Of a stretch of DNA of 64,000 nucleotides, positions 16,012-25,077 are shown one piece after another. The number at the start of each line of letters is the position of its first letter. Positions within the stretch are counted from its first letter, which is position 1. A program made the translations under genes and the position numbers. This DNA is from Olsenella_L kribbiana (GTDB lineage Bacteria > Actinomycetota > Coriobacteriia > Coriobacteriales > Atopobiaceae): the NCBI RefSeq assembly GCF_036408795.1, contig NZ_JAZGJP010000007.1, forward strand, positions 1-64,000. The letters are read 5' to 3'. The notes under the pieces were generated by a model. The model had not been told where the DNA came from. It did no database searches and saw only the letters and a list, made by a program, of their open reading frames with translations.

Positions 16012-17424
16012 ATGGCTAACGACACGGACAAGCCGCTCGGGCTCAGGAATGTCGTCTCTGTCTCGATGGGCCTCATCGTCTCGATGAGCTGCCTCGTATC
16101 GCTTGGACAGGGCGCCGGTGAGGCGGGCCTCATGTTCATCCCCGCAATGGCAATCGCGCTCGTCCTGAACCTGTGCTCGGCTGCCTGCATGGCAGAGCTC
16201 AACAGCCTCATGCCGAATGCGACAGGAGGCCTCGTCCAGTACACGCTGGCAGGCCTGGGGCCGCTTCCGACGCTCGTCACGATGGTCGGCGGCTATCTTG
16301 TCTGCAACATCCTCTGTGGCGGCGTCGAGGCTGCCATCTTCGGTTCCGTCATGGCAGCGACCCTGCCGATTCCGATTCCGGCTGCGCTCTGGCCGACGCT
16401 CGTCTCTGCTGTCATCGCGATCTGTGCCCTCATGGGTGTCGATGTCTTCGCAAAGCTCCAGGACTTTGTGTCCTACCTGCTTCTGATCTCGATGATCGTG
16501 ATCGGCCTCATCGGCGCCTTCAGGCTCGGCACAGGCCAGGTCGTCCAGCAGGAGGCTGCTGTCGCAACCGACCCCGCTTCGGTCATCGCTGCTGTCGGCA
16601 CGGCATCCTGGCTCTTCGTCGGCGCCGAGTATGCAATTCCCATCTCGAAGGACGTGCGCAATGCAAAGCGCAACATCCCGCTTGGCATGGCGCTTTCGCT
16701 CTGCCTCATCTTCGTTATGGATTCCATCGTCGTTGTCGGCTTTTCGAACTACGTGCCCTGGGCAGGCCTTTCCGAGTCTGCCACGCCGCATCTGCTCTAC
16801 GGCGAGGACCTTCTGGGCAGCTTCGGGAAGATCTGGATGTGCGTCGTCTCGGCGCTTGCCTTCACAGGGTCGCAGAACTCGACCGTGAACGGGCTTTCCC
16901 AGATCACGGACGGAATGACAAAGGTGAACATGATGCCGCACTTCTTCGCAAAGAAGAACAAGCATGGGGCACCGGCTGTGGCCATTCTCTTCGTCACGAT
17001 TTCCATCTGCGTCATTGCCTTCTTCTCGGGCGACTCGTCCGATGCGATCTCGTTTTTGATTCTCGTCGTGACGGTGCTCTGGCTCGTGTCCTACATCTTT
17101 GCGGATATCGACGTGCTGGTCCTGAGAAAGCGCTTCCCGAAGGCGCCGCGTGCCTTCAAGGTCCCGGGCGGCCCTCTCATCCCCATCATTGGCATCCTGG
17201 GCACGATATTCATGATCGCAAACATCTCGTCCGACCCGGACGAGGCCCTTGCGATCTGGCTGCTCTCGGCTGCCTGCTTCCTTGTGCTCGGCATCTACTC
17301 CTGGATCTGGATCAAGAAGAAGATGCATATGGCACCATGCAGGCCTGTCCCCATCCCCGAGGTCCTTGCGATGGAAAACGACCTCTACTACACGATCCGC
17401 CACAGGCGCGGCATCTGGAGATAG
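16012..17424 (+). CDS. APC-superfamily amino-acid permease
   Basis: A 470-residue membrane protein with about 12 hydrophobic segments and the APC signatures GQGAGEAGLMFIPAMA near helix 1 and VGAEYAIPISKDVRNAKRNIP in the middle. It should import an amino acid or opine-like substrate through the inner membrane. It is the last gene of the cluster and sits eight bases after the PII gene, with AGGAGGG before the ATG. The context suggests it carries the substrate of the upstream dehydrogenase and cyclodeaminase, with PII as a possible regulator. Confidence 0.85.
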   Translation: MANDTDKPLGLRNVVSVSMGLIVSMSCLVSLGQGAGEAGLMFIPAMAIALVLNLCSAACMAELNSLMPNATGGLVQYTLAGLGPLPTLVTMVGGYLVCNILCGGVEAAIFGSVMAATLPIPIPAALWPTLVSAVIAICALMGVDVFAKLQDFVSYLLLISMIVIGLIGAFRLGTGQVVQQEAAVATDPASVIAAVGTASWLFVGAEYAIPISKDVRNAKRNIPLGMALSLCLIFVMDSIVVVGFSNYVPWAGLSESATPHLLYGEDLLGSFGKIWMCVVSALAFTGSQNSTVNGLSQITDGMTKVNMMPHFFAKKNKHGAPAVAILFVTISICVIAFFSGDSSDAISFLILVVTVLWLVSYIFADIDVLVLRKRFPKAPRAFKVPGGPLIPIIGILGTIFMIANISSDPDEALAIWLLSAACFLVLGIYSWIWIKKKMHMAPCRPVPIPEVLAMENDLYYTIRHRRGIWR

Positions 17425-17444
17425 GGGAAGAACCAAGAAAGTTT

Positions 17445-17480
17445 GAAGCCCCTTTCCGGTCATTGCCGGGGAGGGGCTTC
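17445..17480 (+). terminator. Terminator of the dehydrogenase cluster
   Basis: GAAGCCCCT (17445-17453) pairs with AGGGGCTTC (17472-17480), followed by GTTC. It is 20 bases after the permease stop codon. Confidence 0.6.
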
Positions 17481-17537
17481 GTTCATGGGGGATGCCTCGA
17501 TCTTGCTTGCAAGGCCTGAGGCTTCGTTTTGAGATGC

Positions 17538-17717
17538 CTAGTCAGCCTTGGGGCGGATGATAAGGAGAAGGGCGGAAAGCCCGATCATGATGCCAGGTGT
17601 GGCTCCCTGCATGAAATCGCCGAAGGGGCCGCCTGCAAAAAGGCCGATGCAGCCCATGATGCCGCAGGCAACGCCGATGGTGCCGATGACTGCAAGTGCT
17701 TTCGAGATGCTCTCCAT
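17538..17717 (-). CDS. Small two-helix membrane protein
   Basis: A 59-residue protein with two hydrophobic segments (LAVIGTIGVACGIMGCIGLFA and TPGIMIGLSALLLIIR). The start at 17717 is seven bases from a GGAGG that lies inside the end of the preceding gene, so the two are translationally coupled. No family recognised. It could be a small transporter-associated or envelope protein. Confidence 0.55.
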   Translation of the reverse strand: MESISKALAVIGTIGVACGIMGCIGLFAGGPFGDFMQGATPGIMIGLSALLLIIRPKAD

Positions 17718-17719
17718 GG

Positions 17720-17893
17720 TCATGCCTCCCCGGAATCGCGTTTCCTGGCCAGGATGATGGCCTTGGCAGAGGCAGTGGCAGTAAAAGAGACCACGTCGTA
17801 GCCATCCTGCTCGAGATTGTTCGCCCTCTGCTCGATCGCTTCTGCCATCCTGCCAGCATGGGGACTGCAGGGAATGACGAACGTCTTGTGCAT
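17720..17893 (-). CDS. Small conserved-looking protein, 57 residues
   Basis: ATG at 17893 opens a 57-codon frame: MHKTFVIPCSPHAGRMAEAI, then a helix with EQRANNLEQDGYDVVSFTAT and a basic tail. It ends two bases before the start of a small membrane protein gene, with that gene's GGAGG inside its last codons. The layout, a short beta strand then a helix and 'DGYDVVSFT', resembles DUF4177-like small proteins, but this is only a resemblance. Confidence 0.5.
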   Translation of the reverse strand: MHKTFVIPCSPHAGRMAEAIEQRANNLEQDGYDVVSFTATASAKAIILARKRDSGEA

Positions 17894-18021
17894 AAGCCCC
17901 CATCATCTGAGAACTGTCCTGCCTTCAAGATAGCTGACCTGCTTATGCAGGGCATCTGCAGCGCGTAAGGATGCAGTAAGGCAAGGTTGCAGGAGGGGAG
18001 AGGCGGGCTGTCAGAGATGGC

Positions 18022-18858
18022 CTATGCCTCGTTTGCGGGGCGGACAATCTTTTCCAGGATCTCTTTGATGACCCCGTCATCGTTTGTCGATGCAGCCCTA
18101 TAGTCTGCAACCCTGTCGAGGCCGTCACGTGCATTTGCGACGCAGACGCCTACGCCTGCGGCATCCACCATGCTTGCATCGTTTGCGGCATCGCCCACGG
18201 CTATCGTCTCGGCAAGATCGATATGGAGGAGATTGGCGAGATTGCGAAGACCCTGGCCCTTGTCGACGCCTTCGGGATTGAACTCGAGATAGCGCCCCGA
18301 GCTGAAGGTCGTCGAGGTGCCCTGCTTGAGCTCTACGGGCATCTCGCGCTCGATTCTCTGCAGTTCCTCAGTCCCGTCAGGGATGCAGTAGAGCATCTTT
18401 GCAATGGGCACATCCTCGAGGAAGTCGAGCGAGGCGGCATCTGTCGGCTCGATATCCATGTGGCCTGCAAGATAGTCCACTTCCTCAGGCTGGAGATTCC
18501 AGCCCCAGACCTTGCCCGATACCTCATAGACGTGCATGCTCACGCAGCCGAGCTTGATGCCGTACACATAGAGCGCTTCTGCCTTCTGATGGGGAAGCGT
18601 GTGGTAGGAGAGAGGTTCTGCGTCTCCTATGCGGTTCAGGCATCCGCCGTTGTAGCTGATGAGATAGGAGCCTTCGAGGAGCTCGGGGGGAATCGCATGG
18701 AGGGATTCCATGACAGAGCCATAGGCTCTGCCCGATGCCGGGACGAAGAGGCAGCCAAGCTTCCTGAGCTCGCGTATTGCCTCGATATTCGTTTCCGGCA
18801 CCTCATGGCCGGAATCGAGGAACGTCTCGTCCATATCGCTTGCCACAAGCCTGTACAT
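18022..18858 (-). CDS. HAD-superfamily phosphatase (Cof type)
   Basis: The 278-residue protein is a Cof-type HAD hydrolase. Motif I is DMDETFLDS with both catalytic Asp residues, motif II falls in the FVPASGRAY region, and motif IV is GDAANDASM near the C-terminus. The large middle cap is the C2B type. Members dephosphorylate sugar phosphates, FMN or pyridoxal phosphate with broad specificity. It stands alone. Confidence 0.88.
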   Translation of the reverse strand: MYRLVASDMDETFLDSGHEVPETNIEAIRELRKLGCLFVPASGRAYGSVMESLHAIPPELLEGSYLISYNGGCLNRIGDAEPLSYHTLPHQKAEALYVYGIKLGCVSMHVYEVSGKVWGWNLQPEEVDYLAGHMDIEPTDAASLDFLEDVPIAKMLYCIPDGTEELQRIEREMPVELKQGTSTTFSSGRYLEFNPEGVDKGQGLRNLANLLHIDLAETIAVGDAANDASMVDAAGVGVCVANARDGLDRVADYRAASTNDDGVIKEILEKIVRPANEA

Positions 18859-19062
18859 GCGGGTATCCCTTCTGGCGCATTGCTGTCTTCCGTCCTCTAT
18901 GCTACGCGGATTGGATGGCAGCAGATGGCAGGCCCGAGCAACTTTTTCTGCTCAATGGCCAAGACGTTGCTAGGGGGTGACGGTTTTCCAGGTCTGGGAG
19001 ATGCCGGCTCTGCCTGCGCTAATCTGGCACATGTCCTGGCAGGCTCGGCAGGGAGGCTCTTC

Positions 19063-20019
19063 ATGCGTATCAATACCGATCAGCGTGTGGTCATCGCTCT
19101 GGGCGGCAATGCCCTCGGAGATACGCCGGAAGAGCAGATGGCGCGCCTGCGCGCCATCACGCCGTCTCTTGTCGAGATGATCTCCCACGGCAACGAGATC
19201 ATCATCACCCACGGCAATGGTCCCCAGATTGGCATGATCCAGGACACGTTCAGCTATGCCTCCGAGGCGGGCATGGCTCCTGCCATGGGGCTGCCTGAGT
19301 GCTGTGCCATGAGCCAGGGATATATCGGCTACCACCTCCAGCAGGCCCTTGGTGTCGCTATGCACAAGGCGTACAAGCGCTGGCATGTCGCGACCGTCGT
19401 GACACAGATGGAGGTGGATCCGGACGATCCTGCTTTCGCGCATCCGACCAAGCCGATCGGACCCTTCCTCACGAAGGAGCAGGCAGATGCGCTCAAAGCA
19501 AAGCATCCCGACATGTCCTTCATGGAGGACTCCGGGAGAGGCTGGAGAAGGGTCGTCGCCAGCCCCGAGCCGAAGAAGATCGTCGAGGCGCCAAGCATCC
19601 TGAACCTCCTCGACAATGAATTCATCCCTATCGCCTGCGGAGGCGGCGGCATCCCCGTCATACGCGACTACTCGGACAAGGGCGCCTACAAGGGCGTTGC
19701 TGCGGTGATCGACAAGGATATGGGCGCAGAGCTTCTGGCGGAGGACTGCTACGCCGAGCGGCTCATCCTGCTTACGGCGGTCGAGCATGCCTGCACCGGC
19801 TTCGGCACGCCGGAGCAGAAGGAGATAGAGGACATCGCGGCGGATGAGGCAGAGCGCCTCGCCGATGCAGGAGAGTTCGGGAAGGGTTCGATGGAGCCCA
19901 AAGTGCGTGCTGCCATCAAGTTCGTGCGGAGCCGCCCGGGCCGTACCTGCGTCATAGGCTCGCTTGCGAAGGCCCCGGATGTGATCGACGGGCTCTCCGG
20001 CACGACAGTCCATGCCTGA
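19063..20019 (+). CDS. arcC: Carbamate kinase
   Basis: A 318-residue carbamate kinase with the N-terminal VVIALGGNAL, THGNGPQIG and the IACGGGGIPV phosphate-binding loops of the amino-acid kinase fold. It makes ATP from carbamoyl phosphate in arginine, agmatine or purine-derived carbamoyl fermentation. GGGAGG precedes the ATG at 19063. No arginine deiminase or ornithine transcarbamylase gene lies beside it, so the carbamoyl phosphate source must be elsewhere. The ornithine cyclodeaminase gene is about 5 kb away. Confidence 0.92.
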   Translation: MRINTDQRVVIALGGNALGDTPEEQMARLRAITPSLVEMISHGNEIIITHGNGPQIGMIQDTFSYASEAGMAPAMGLPECCAMSQGYIGYHLQQALGVAMHKAYKRWHVATVVTQMEVDPDDPAFAHPTKPIGPFLTKEQADALKAKHPDMSFMEDSGRGWRRVVASPEPKKIVEAPSILNLLDNEFIPIACGGGGIPVIRDYSDKGAYKGVAAVIDKDMGAELLAEDCYAERLILLTAVEHACTGFGTPEQKEIEDIAADEAERLADAGEFGKGSMEPKVRAAIKFVRSRPGRTCVIGSLAKAPDVIDGLSGTTVHA

Positions 20020-20274
20020 TTGCGCTGCATGAATGCAGACAACAGCTTCTCCATATACCTGTATTTGCTAAATAGAAAGCGCATTTCATGCAGAAAGTAA
20101 CGTTTTCCCAGTTCATCTGCATACCGATTGCCGACAAAACGATGCGTTCTGCCGAATAGTGTTTCAAGCATATTACGCAGGGCTCAATCTGGCCAAGTTT
20201 TCCTCTCCTGACCGTCATAGTCTCACTCAACGCGAGCGCACAGGGCGCACGCACACCCGAAAGGATCTTTCACC

Positions 20275-20310
20275 ATGGCAAGCCTGATTACCAACATCGT
20301 GATTATCTAG
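20275..20310 (+). CDS. Leader peptide MASLITNIVII
   Basis: An 11-residue open frame with an AAAGGA site nine bases before its ATG. Its content is strongly biased: four Ile, one Leu and one Val among 11 residues. The stop codon is followed at once by overlapping hairpins and then by the MHS transporter gene. The form is that of a ribosome-stalling leader peptide of the ilv/leu type. It is too short for homology to prove function. Confidence 0.6.
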   Translation: MASLITNIVII

Positions 20311-20402
20311 GTGCAGGCTGCCATGCATTGGCTGCCTGCACCCTTGCAGGCAGCCACGGTTGAGGAGGCCCGGGGCTGCATATCTGCAGTTCCGGGCCTC
20401 CT
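20311..20402 (+). promoter_or_regulatory. Candidate transcription attenuator with alternative hairpins
   Basis: Three stems can form. GTGCAGGC (20311-20318) pairs with GCCTGCAC (20334-20341). GGCTGCCTGCA (20330-20340) pairs with TGCAGGCAGCC (20345-20355). AGGAGGCCCGG (20363-20373) pairs with CCGGGCCTCCT (20392-20402). The first two share bases and exclude each other, which is the hallmark of attenuators. The last stem is terminator-like but followed by TATATCTATC rather than a U-run. The transporter's ribosome binding site begins about 12 bases later. Confidence 0.6.
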
Positions 20403-20427
20403 GCTATATCTATCGAAAGGAAAAAAG

Positions 20428-21753
20428 ATGGCATCAGACGCAATGGCCGTGAATCCGGCCGCAGATACAGAAGAGCCGCACCGCGACTCCGTCCTCGAAG
20501 TGATGGCAGCCTCCATGATCGGTACCGCCATCGAGTTCTATGACAACTACTGCTACTCGATCGCTGCTGCAAGCTATTTCGGCCTCGTCTTCTTCACGGA
20601 TGTCGCGAAGTCCAATCCGTTCCTGGCGACGCTCCTGTCGTTCGTGACCTTCGCAGTCTCCTTCCTGGCACGCCCCTTCGGCTCGCTTCTCTTCGGCCAC
20701 TTCGGCGACCGCCTCGGCCGCAAGAAGACCCTGGTCATGGCGCTCATGATGATGGGAACGGCGACGTTTGTCGTCGGCGTGCTGCCGGGATACGACGTTC
20801 TCGGTCCTTTGGCTGTCGTCCTGCTCTGCGTCTGCCGTGCCTGCCAGGGCCTGGGCCTTGCCGGCGAGTGGTCAGGAGCAGCGCTTGTGGCAACGGAGAA
20901 CGCTCCTGCCAACAAGCGCGCCCTCTGGGGATCCTTCCCGAATCTCGGCGCTCCGCTTGGCTTCTTCTTCGCCTACGGCGTGAACCTCGTGCTCGAGTCG
21001 AACCTCACGAACGACCAGATGGTTGCCTGGGGCTGGCGCATCCCGTTCCTGCTCTCTGCCGTGCTTGTCGTCGTGGGCCTCGTTGTCAGGAACCGCATGA
21101 GCGAGACGCCGGTCTTCCAGAAGGCCGTGAAGGAGGACCGTGTCGTCAAGAGCCCGCTCAAGGAGCTCCGCAAGTACTGGAAGCAGGTCGTTCTTGGCAC
21201 CTGTGCCATGGGCATCACCTACACGCTCTTCTATCTGCTCGGCACCTGGTCACTTTCCTACGGCGTCAAGACCCTTGGCTTTGCGCAGACCGACTTCCTC
21301 AAGCTCGAGCTTGCCGCTATCGTCTTCTTCGCTGTCTTCATCGTCGTCGGCTGCGTCGAGGCAGACAAGCGCGGACGCCGTCCGGTGCTTCTGCTCGCCA
21401 CCTTCCTGACGGTCGTCTTCAGCTTCTTCGCGCCGCAGCTTCTGACGACGCAGAACTCCCTTGCCGTCTATGTCTTCCTCGCTGTCGGCTTTGCCCTCAT
21501 GGGCGGCCTGTTCGGTCCCTGCGGCGCCTATCTGCCTGAGCTCTTCCCGGCAAACGTGCGCTATTCGGGATCTGGCCTTGCCTACAACCTCGCCTCGATC
21601 CTGGGCGGCGCCTTCGCCCCGACGATCGCTACGGCACTTGTCGCTGCCTTCGGCATCCAGGGTGTGGGCTGGTACCTTGTTGCCATGTCCGTCGTTGCCT
21701 TTGTCGCGCTCCTCATGATCAAGGAATCCAAGGACATGGAGTTCGAGGCATAG
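20428..21753 (+). CDS. MFS transporter, metabolite:H+ symporter family
   Basis: The 441-residue protein has 12 membrane segments and the MHS-family features: GTAIEFYDNYCY in helix 1, GDRLGRKKTL in loop 2-3, and LAGEWSGAAL in helix 5. Relatives carry shikimate, proline/betaine or alpha-ketoglutarate. The gene lies behind an Ile/Leu/Val-rich leader peptide and alternative hairpins, and a BrnQ carrier is encoded nearby, so a branched-chain amino acid or keto-acid substrate is a reasonable guess. AAAGGA precedes the ATG. Confidence 0.85.
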   Translation: MASDAMAVNPAADTEEPHRDSVLEVMAASMIGTAIEFYDNYCYSIAAASYFGLVFFTDVAKSNPFLATLLSFVTFAVSFLARPFGSLLFGHFGDRLGRKKTLVMALMMMGTATFVVGVLPGYDVLGPLAVVLLCVCRACQGLGLAGEWSGAALVATENAPANKRALWGSFPNLGAPLGFFFAYGVNLVLESNLTNDQMVAWGWRIPFLLSAVLVVVGLVVRNRMSETPVFQKAVKEDRVVKSPLKELRKYWKQVVLGTCAMGITYTLFYLLGTWSLSYGVKTLGFAQTDFLKLELAAIVFFAVFIVVGCVEADKRGRRPVLLLATFLTVVFSFFAPQLLTTQNSLAVYVFLAVGFALMGGLFGPCGAYLPELFPANVRYSGSGLAYNLASILGGAFAPTIATALVAAFGIQGVGWYLVAMSVVAFVALLMIKESKDMEFEA

Positions 21754-21774
21754 CATTCCTGAAAGATGCAGCCA

Positions 21775-21806
21775 GGGCCGCTTTCCCGATGGGAAGCGGC
21801 CTTTTT
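21775..21806 (+). terminator. Terminator of the MHS transporter gene
   Basis: GGCCGCTTTCCC and GGGAAGCGGCC form a stem with one bulged base and a GAT loop, followed by TTTTTC. It is a strong intrinsic terminator. Confidence 0.8.
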
Positions 21807-21870
21807 CTGTTTCGGGAGGCAGGATGCGTCCTGCCTGTGCAGGCACCGGGTACCGGTCCTGTCTGGGCTG

Positions 21871-22400
21871 CTATGCACCCATGATCATGTCATTCAGCTT
21901 CCTGGCAAACTCGTCGTAGATATCCGAGCGGGTCAGCTGCGTGACCTTTGCAGGATCGGAGAGAACCTCGAGCAGGCTGTCGAAGAGAATGCGGAATCCC
22001 TTGCGGTCTGCTTCTGAGAGGCCCATGAGCATGATGAGGCTGACCTTCTGCGTCCCCCATGCCATCGGCTTGTCGTTGACAACGACAGAGAGGAACGACC
22101 GTGCTGTCGAAGCGCTCATGGAATGGGGGATGGCAACGCCGTTGCCGAAGGAGGTCGGGGAGAACTTCTCGCGGTCGAGCACTTCCTGGACATAGCATCC
22201 GGGATTTCGATGCCCGAAAGAGGCCCTGCTGCCGAGCAGATGAGGCGGGCCGCAAGATAGTCGGGTGCCTTCCGGGTGCGGGCAAGCGCCTCGTCCTTGG
22301 GCATGTTCTTGCCGTGAGCATGCGGTCTGCCATGGCTATGAGGCGGATCGTGATGTCGTTGAGCCCGTAATCGTCTGCAGCAGAACGGGCATGGAGGCTC
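21871..22400 (-). pseudogene. Broken PTS EIIA-containing regulator
   Basis: The intact end reads VLDREKFSPTSFGNGVAIPH then SMSASTARSFLSVVVN, the fructose/mannitol-type EIIA domain with its phosphorylated His in AIPH. Going upstream, homology continues in two other frames (APDYLAARLICSA, then LNDITIRLIAMADRM), so there are at least two frameshifts and no usable start. It is probably the tail of a BglG/MtlR-type antiterminator or a stand-alone EIIA. No intact PTS genes adjoin it. Confidence 0.65.
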
Positions 22401-22526
22401 TCCTCCCTGTCTTTGGGAGGGGGAAGCCTTTCTGTATCCGGGCAGCAGGGCGTCTGTGAGCTGTCCATGCATCCTGGGGCATGCGCTTTCAGGCAGCGGC
22501 CACAGCGTGGTGGAACACGATAGGCG

Positions 22527-22721
22527 CTAGCGCGTCAGCTCGGGATGCTCTTCCTCGATATAGCGCAGCGCTTCATCCCACTGGCTGCGGAGCACCTCGT
22601 CCTTTGCCTTCCTGCGCTGCTTTGCGGCCCACGCATGGACCTTTCCGGGTGCCTCGCCGGCATCGAGCCGGTCTGAGACCAGAAAATAGGGATCGTCGTC
22701 TTCGAAGAACTCGTCGGCCAT
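22527..22721 (-). CDS. Small acidic/basic hypothetical protein
   Basis: A 64-residue soluble protein: an acidic start (MADEFFEDDDPYFLVSDRLD) and a basic middle (WAAKQRRKAKDEVLRS) with Trp residues. GGGAGG precedes the ATG at 22721 with good spacing. No family recognised. It lies immediately downstream of brnQ on the same strand and may be co-transcribed with it. Confidence 0.55.
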   Translation of the reverse strand: MADEFFEDDDPYFLVSDRLDAGEAPGKVHAWAAKQRRKAKDEVLRSQWDEALRYIEEEHPELTR

Positions 22722-22776
22722 GGATGCCTCCCTGCAACGCTTTTCCTGAAAGGCTGATACCCGTCTGGGAAAGAGT

Positions 22777-24111
22777 CTAGCCAGCCGGGAAGATGTGGCG
22801 CCGTATGGCTGCAGCCAGCTCTCCTGCGGCAGCGCCAGCGATGCCGGGCACGATCCAGCCGAGGCCGAGCGAGGATGCCGGGAGCATGTCTGTCGGAAGG
22901 AAAAGGCCGGGACAGATCGCATCGCGGATGGCCGAGGCCGCACTCTGGATGCCGATGGCAGCCATTGCGCCGCGCCAGAGAAGCTGGTGGGAACCCGAGT
23001 GCGGCACAAGGCCCATTGCGACAGCGCAGATGCCCATCGGGTAGAGCGCCATGAGGAGCGGAACCGAGAAGGCAAGGATAGCGGTGAGTCCGGCATTCGA
23101 GAGAAGACAGGATATGGCTGCAATGAGGATGGCCCACGCCCGAAAGGAAAGCTTCGGAAACGTCGTGCTGAAGTACTCCGCGATGGAAGAGATGAGGCCT
23201 GTGCAGACATTGAAGCAGGCAATCAGGAAGATGGCTGCAACAAGCAGTGTGCCGGCATGGCCGAAATGGACATCTGCCGAAGCGGAGAGCACTTCGGCGC
23301 CGTTTGCTGCATCGGGCAGGGCCGTGCCCATGCGGGTCCCGAGATAGCTGAGCGCACCGTAGACTGCAGCCATAAGAAGGCCGGCCACGATGCCGGAGCG
23401 TGCGACCTGGGCAGCCTGGTCCTTATGGTCCGCGATGCCGCGGGAGCGGATGCTGCCTGTTACAACGACACCGAAGGCAAAGGAGGCAAGGAGATCGAGT
23501 GTCTGGTATCCCTCGATGAAGCCAGCCACAGCAGGCGCTTCGCGGTAGGCTCCTTCGGCTGCCTCGAGCGGGCTTGCCGCCGGAGCCAGGATCTGGGCGA
23601 GCACCATCAGCACCAGAAGCCCGATGAGGAGCGGTCCTGTGACCTTGCCCATGAGACGGACAATCCGGGCCGGCCGAAGCGCAAGCGCCAGGGCGAAGGC
23701 AAAGAAGATGGCAGAGAATGCGAACCGGACAGCAGCGCTTCCGCCGCCTTCGAGCAGCGGCTTTGCCATCTCGAAGGACGTGGAGGCGGTCCGGGGAATG
23801 GCGAGAGCAGGGCCGATAGCGAGATAGACAAGGATCGTGAAGAGACGGGAGAACCTGCGCCCGATGCGGGAGAGGAGGTTTTCGGCCGTGCCGGCATGGG
23901 CAAGGGCGATGATGGCAGCTATCGGCAGGCCGACGCCCGATACGAGGTATCCCAGCGTTGCAGCTAGGGCATGAGGCCCTGACTGGACGCCCAGAAGCGG
24001 TGCGATGATCAGGTTGCCTGCTCCGAAGAACATCGAGAAGAGCGCCATGCCCACCTCGAAGGTGCCTCGAAAGCCAAGCGAATGCCTGGCAGGCGTGCTG
24101 TCCTCATCCAT
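22777..24111 (-). CDS. brnQ: Branched-chain amino-acid:cation symporter BrnQ
   Basis: This 444-residue membrane protein belongs to the LIVCS family. The first helix reads FEVGMALFSMFFGAGNLIIAP, the hallmark of BrnQ, and about 12 hydrophobic segments follow. It imports Leu, Ile and Val with Na+ or H+. AAAGGAG lies at proper spacing from the ATG at 24111, and the in-frame region upstream is not family-like. The neighbouring MHS transporter has an Ile-rich leader peptide, so the region may handle branched-chain amino acids. Confidence 0.88.
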   Translation of the reverse strand: MDEDSTPARHSLGFRGTFEVGMALFSMFFGAGNLIIAPLLGVQSGPHALAATLGYLVSGVGLPIAAIIALAHAGTAENLLSRIGRRFSRLFTILVYLAIGPALAIPRTASTSFEMAKPLLEGGGSAAVRFAFSAIFFAFALALALRPARIVRLMGKVTGPLLIGLLVLMVLAQILAPAASPLEAAEGAYREAPAVAGFIEGYQTLDLLASFAFGVVVTGSIRSRGIADHKDQAAQVARSGIVAGLLMAAVYGALSYLGTRMGTALPDAANGAEVLSASADVHFGHAGTLLVAAIFLIACFNVCTGLISSIAEYFSTTFPKLSFRAWAILIAAISCLLSNAGLTAILAFSVPLLMALYPMGICAVAMGLVPHSGSHQLLWRGAMAAIGIQSAASAIRDAICPGLFLPTDMLPASSLGLGWIVPGIAGAAAGELAAAIRRHIFPAG

Positions 24112-24293
24112 AGCGCTGCTCCTTTCGGCTGGATGCGATGCCCAGACCTTCCAGACTAGCATGGAAGGGGTCACGGGGTGCACTGTCTTGGCCGGATGGA
24201 GCTCTGCTTCTGCAGCCGGACAGAATCTTCCCCTCATGATTGTGAGAACAGACTAACATTTTGTGTGGCGAAAGCCGGAAGGAGCGGTGAGCC

Positions 24294-25058
24294 ATGAAGA
24301 ACTATTTCTCGGTTGAAGGAAAGAATGCGATCGTGACAGGGGCTTCATCGGGTCTGGGGAGGCAGTTTGCGCTCTGCCTTGCCGAGCAGGGTGCCAATGT
24401 CTGCATCTGTGCCCGCAGGGTGGACCGTCTCGAAGAGGTCAAGAAGGAGATCGAAGCCTTGGGCGCAAGGTGCCTGGCCGTCCCATGCGATGTGTCGGAC
24501 CAGGACAGCGTCAGGAAGATGGCTAAGGCGGCAGAAGATGCCTTCGGCCGCATCGATATCCTGATCAACAATGCCGGCACGGGATTCTCGACGCCTGCTG
24601 TCGAGGCAGATGACGGATCATGGGAAAAGACGATCGATACCAATGTGAATGGCGTCTTCTACTGCTGCCGCGAGGTCGGCAAGATCATGCTGCGCCAGAA
24701 TTACGGCAAGATTGTGAACATCGGCTCGTTCCACTGCGTCGTGACGATGAACGGCGTGCCCCGAAGCGCCTATTCCGCCTCGAAAGGCGCCGTGCTGATG
24801 ATGAGCAAGGCGCTTGCCGCCGAGTGGGCACAGCACAACATCACGGTCAATGTGCTGGGACCGGGCTATTTTGCATCCGAGATGGCGGACAAGGTCACGA
24901 ACCAGGCGTATGAGGATGGCATAAAGAATGGCTGCCCGATGGGAAGGCGTGGAAACCCAGGCGAGCTCAATGGCACGATGCTCTATCTGGCATCCGATGC
25001 GTCGAGCTATGTGACAGGCCAGCTTGTGCTTGTGGATGGCGGATGGACCATCGTGTAG
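24294..25058 (+). CDS. Short-chain dehydrogenase/reductase
   Basis: A 254-residue classical SDR. It has the cofactor motif TGASSGLGRQF (TGxxxGxG), the NNAG motif in LINNAGTGF, and the catalytic Tyr and Lys in SAYSASKGA. The closing LYLASDASSYVTGQLVLVDGG is typical of gluconate 5-dehydrogenase or 3-oxoacyl-ACP reductase-like enzymes. The Arg-rich CARRVDR after strand 2 suggests NADPH preference. It is a single gene with a terminator after it; the substrate is unknown. Confidence 0.85.
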   Translation: MKNYFSVEGKNAIVTGASSGLGRQFALCLAEQGANVCICARRVDRLEEVKKEIEALGARCLAVPCDVSDQDSVRKMAKAAEDAFGRIDILINNAGTGFSTPAVEADDGSWEKTIDTNVNGVFYCCREVGKIMLRQNYGKIVNIGSFHCVVTMNGVPRSAYSASKGAVLMMSKALAAEWAQHNITVNVLGPGYFASEMADKVTNQAYEDGIKNGCPMGRRGNPGELNGTMLYLASDASSYVTGQLVLVDGGWTIV

Positions 25059-25077
25059 GCGGTCTCGGCAGGAAAGA

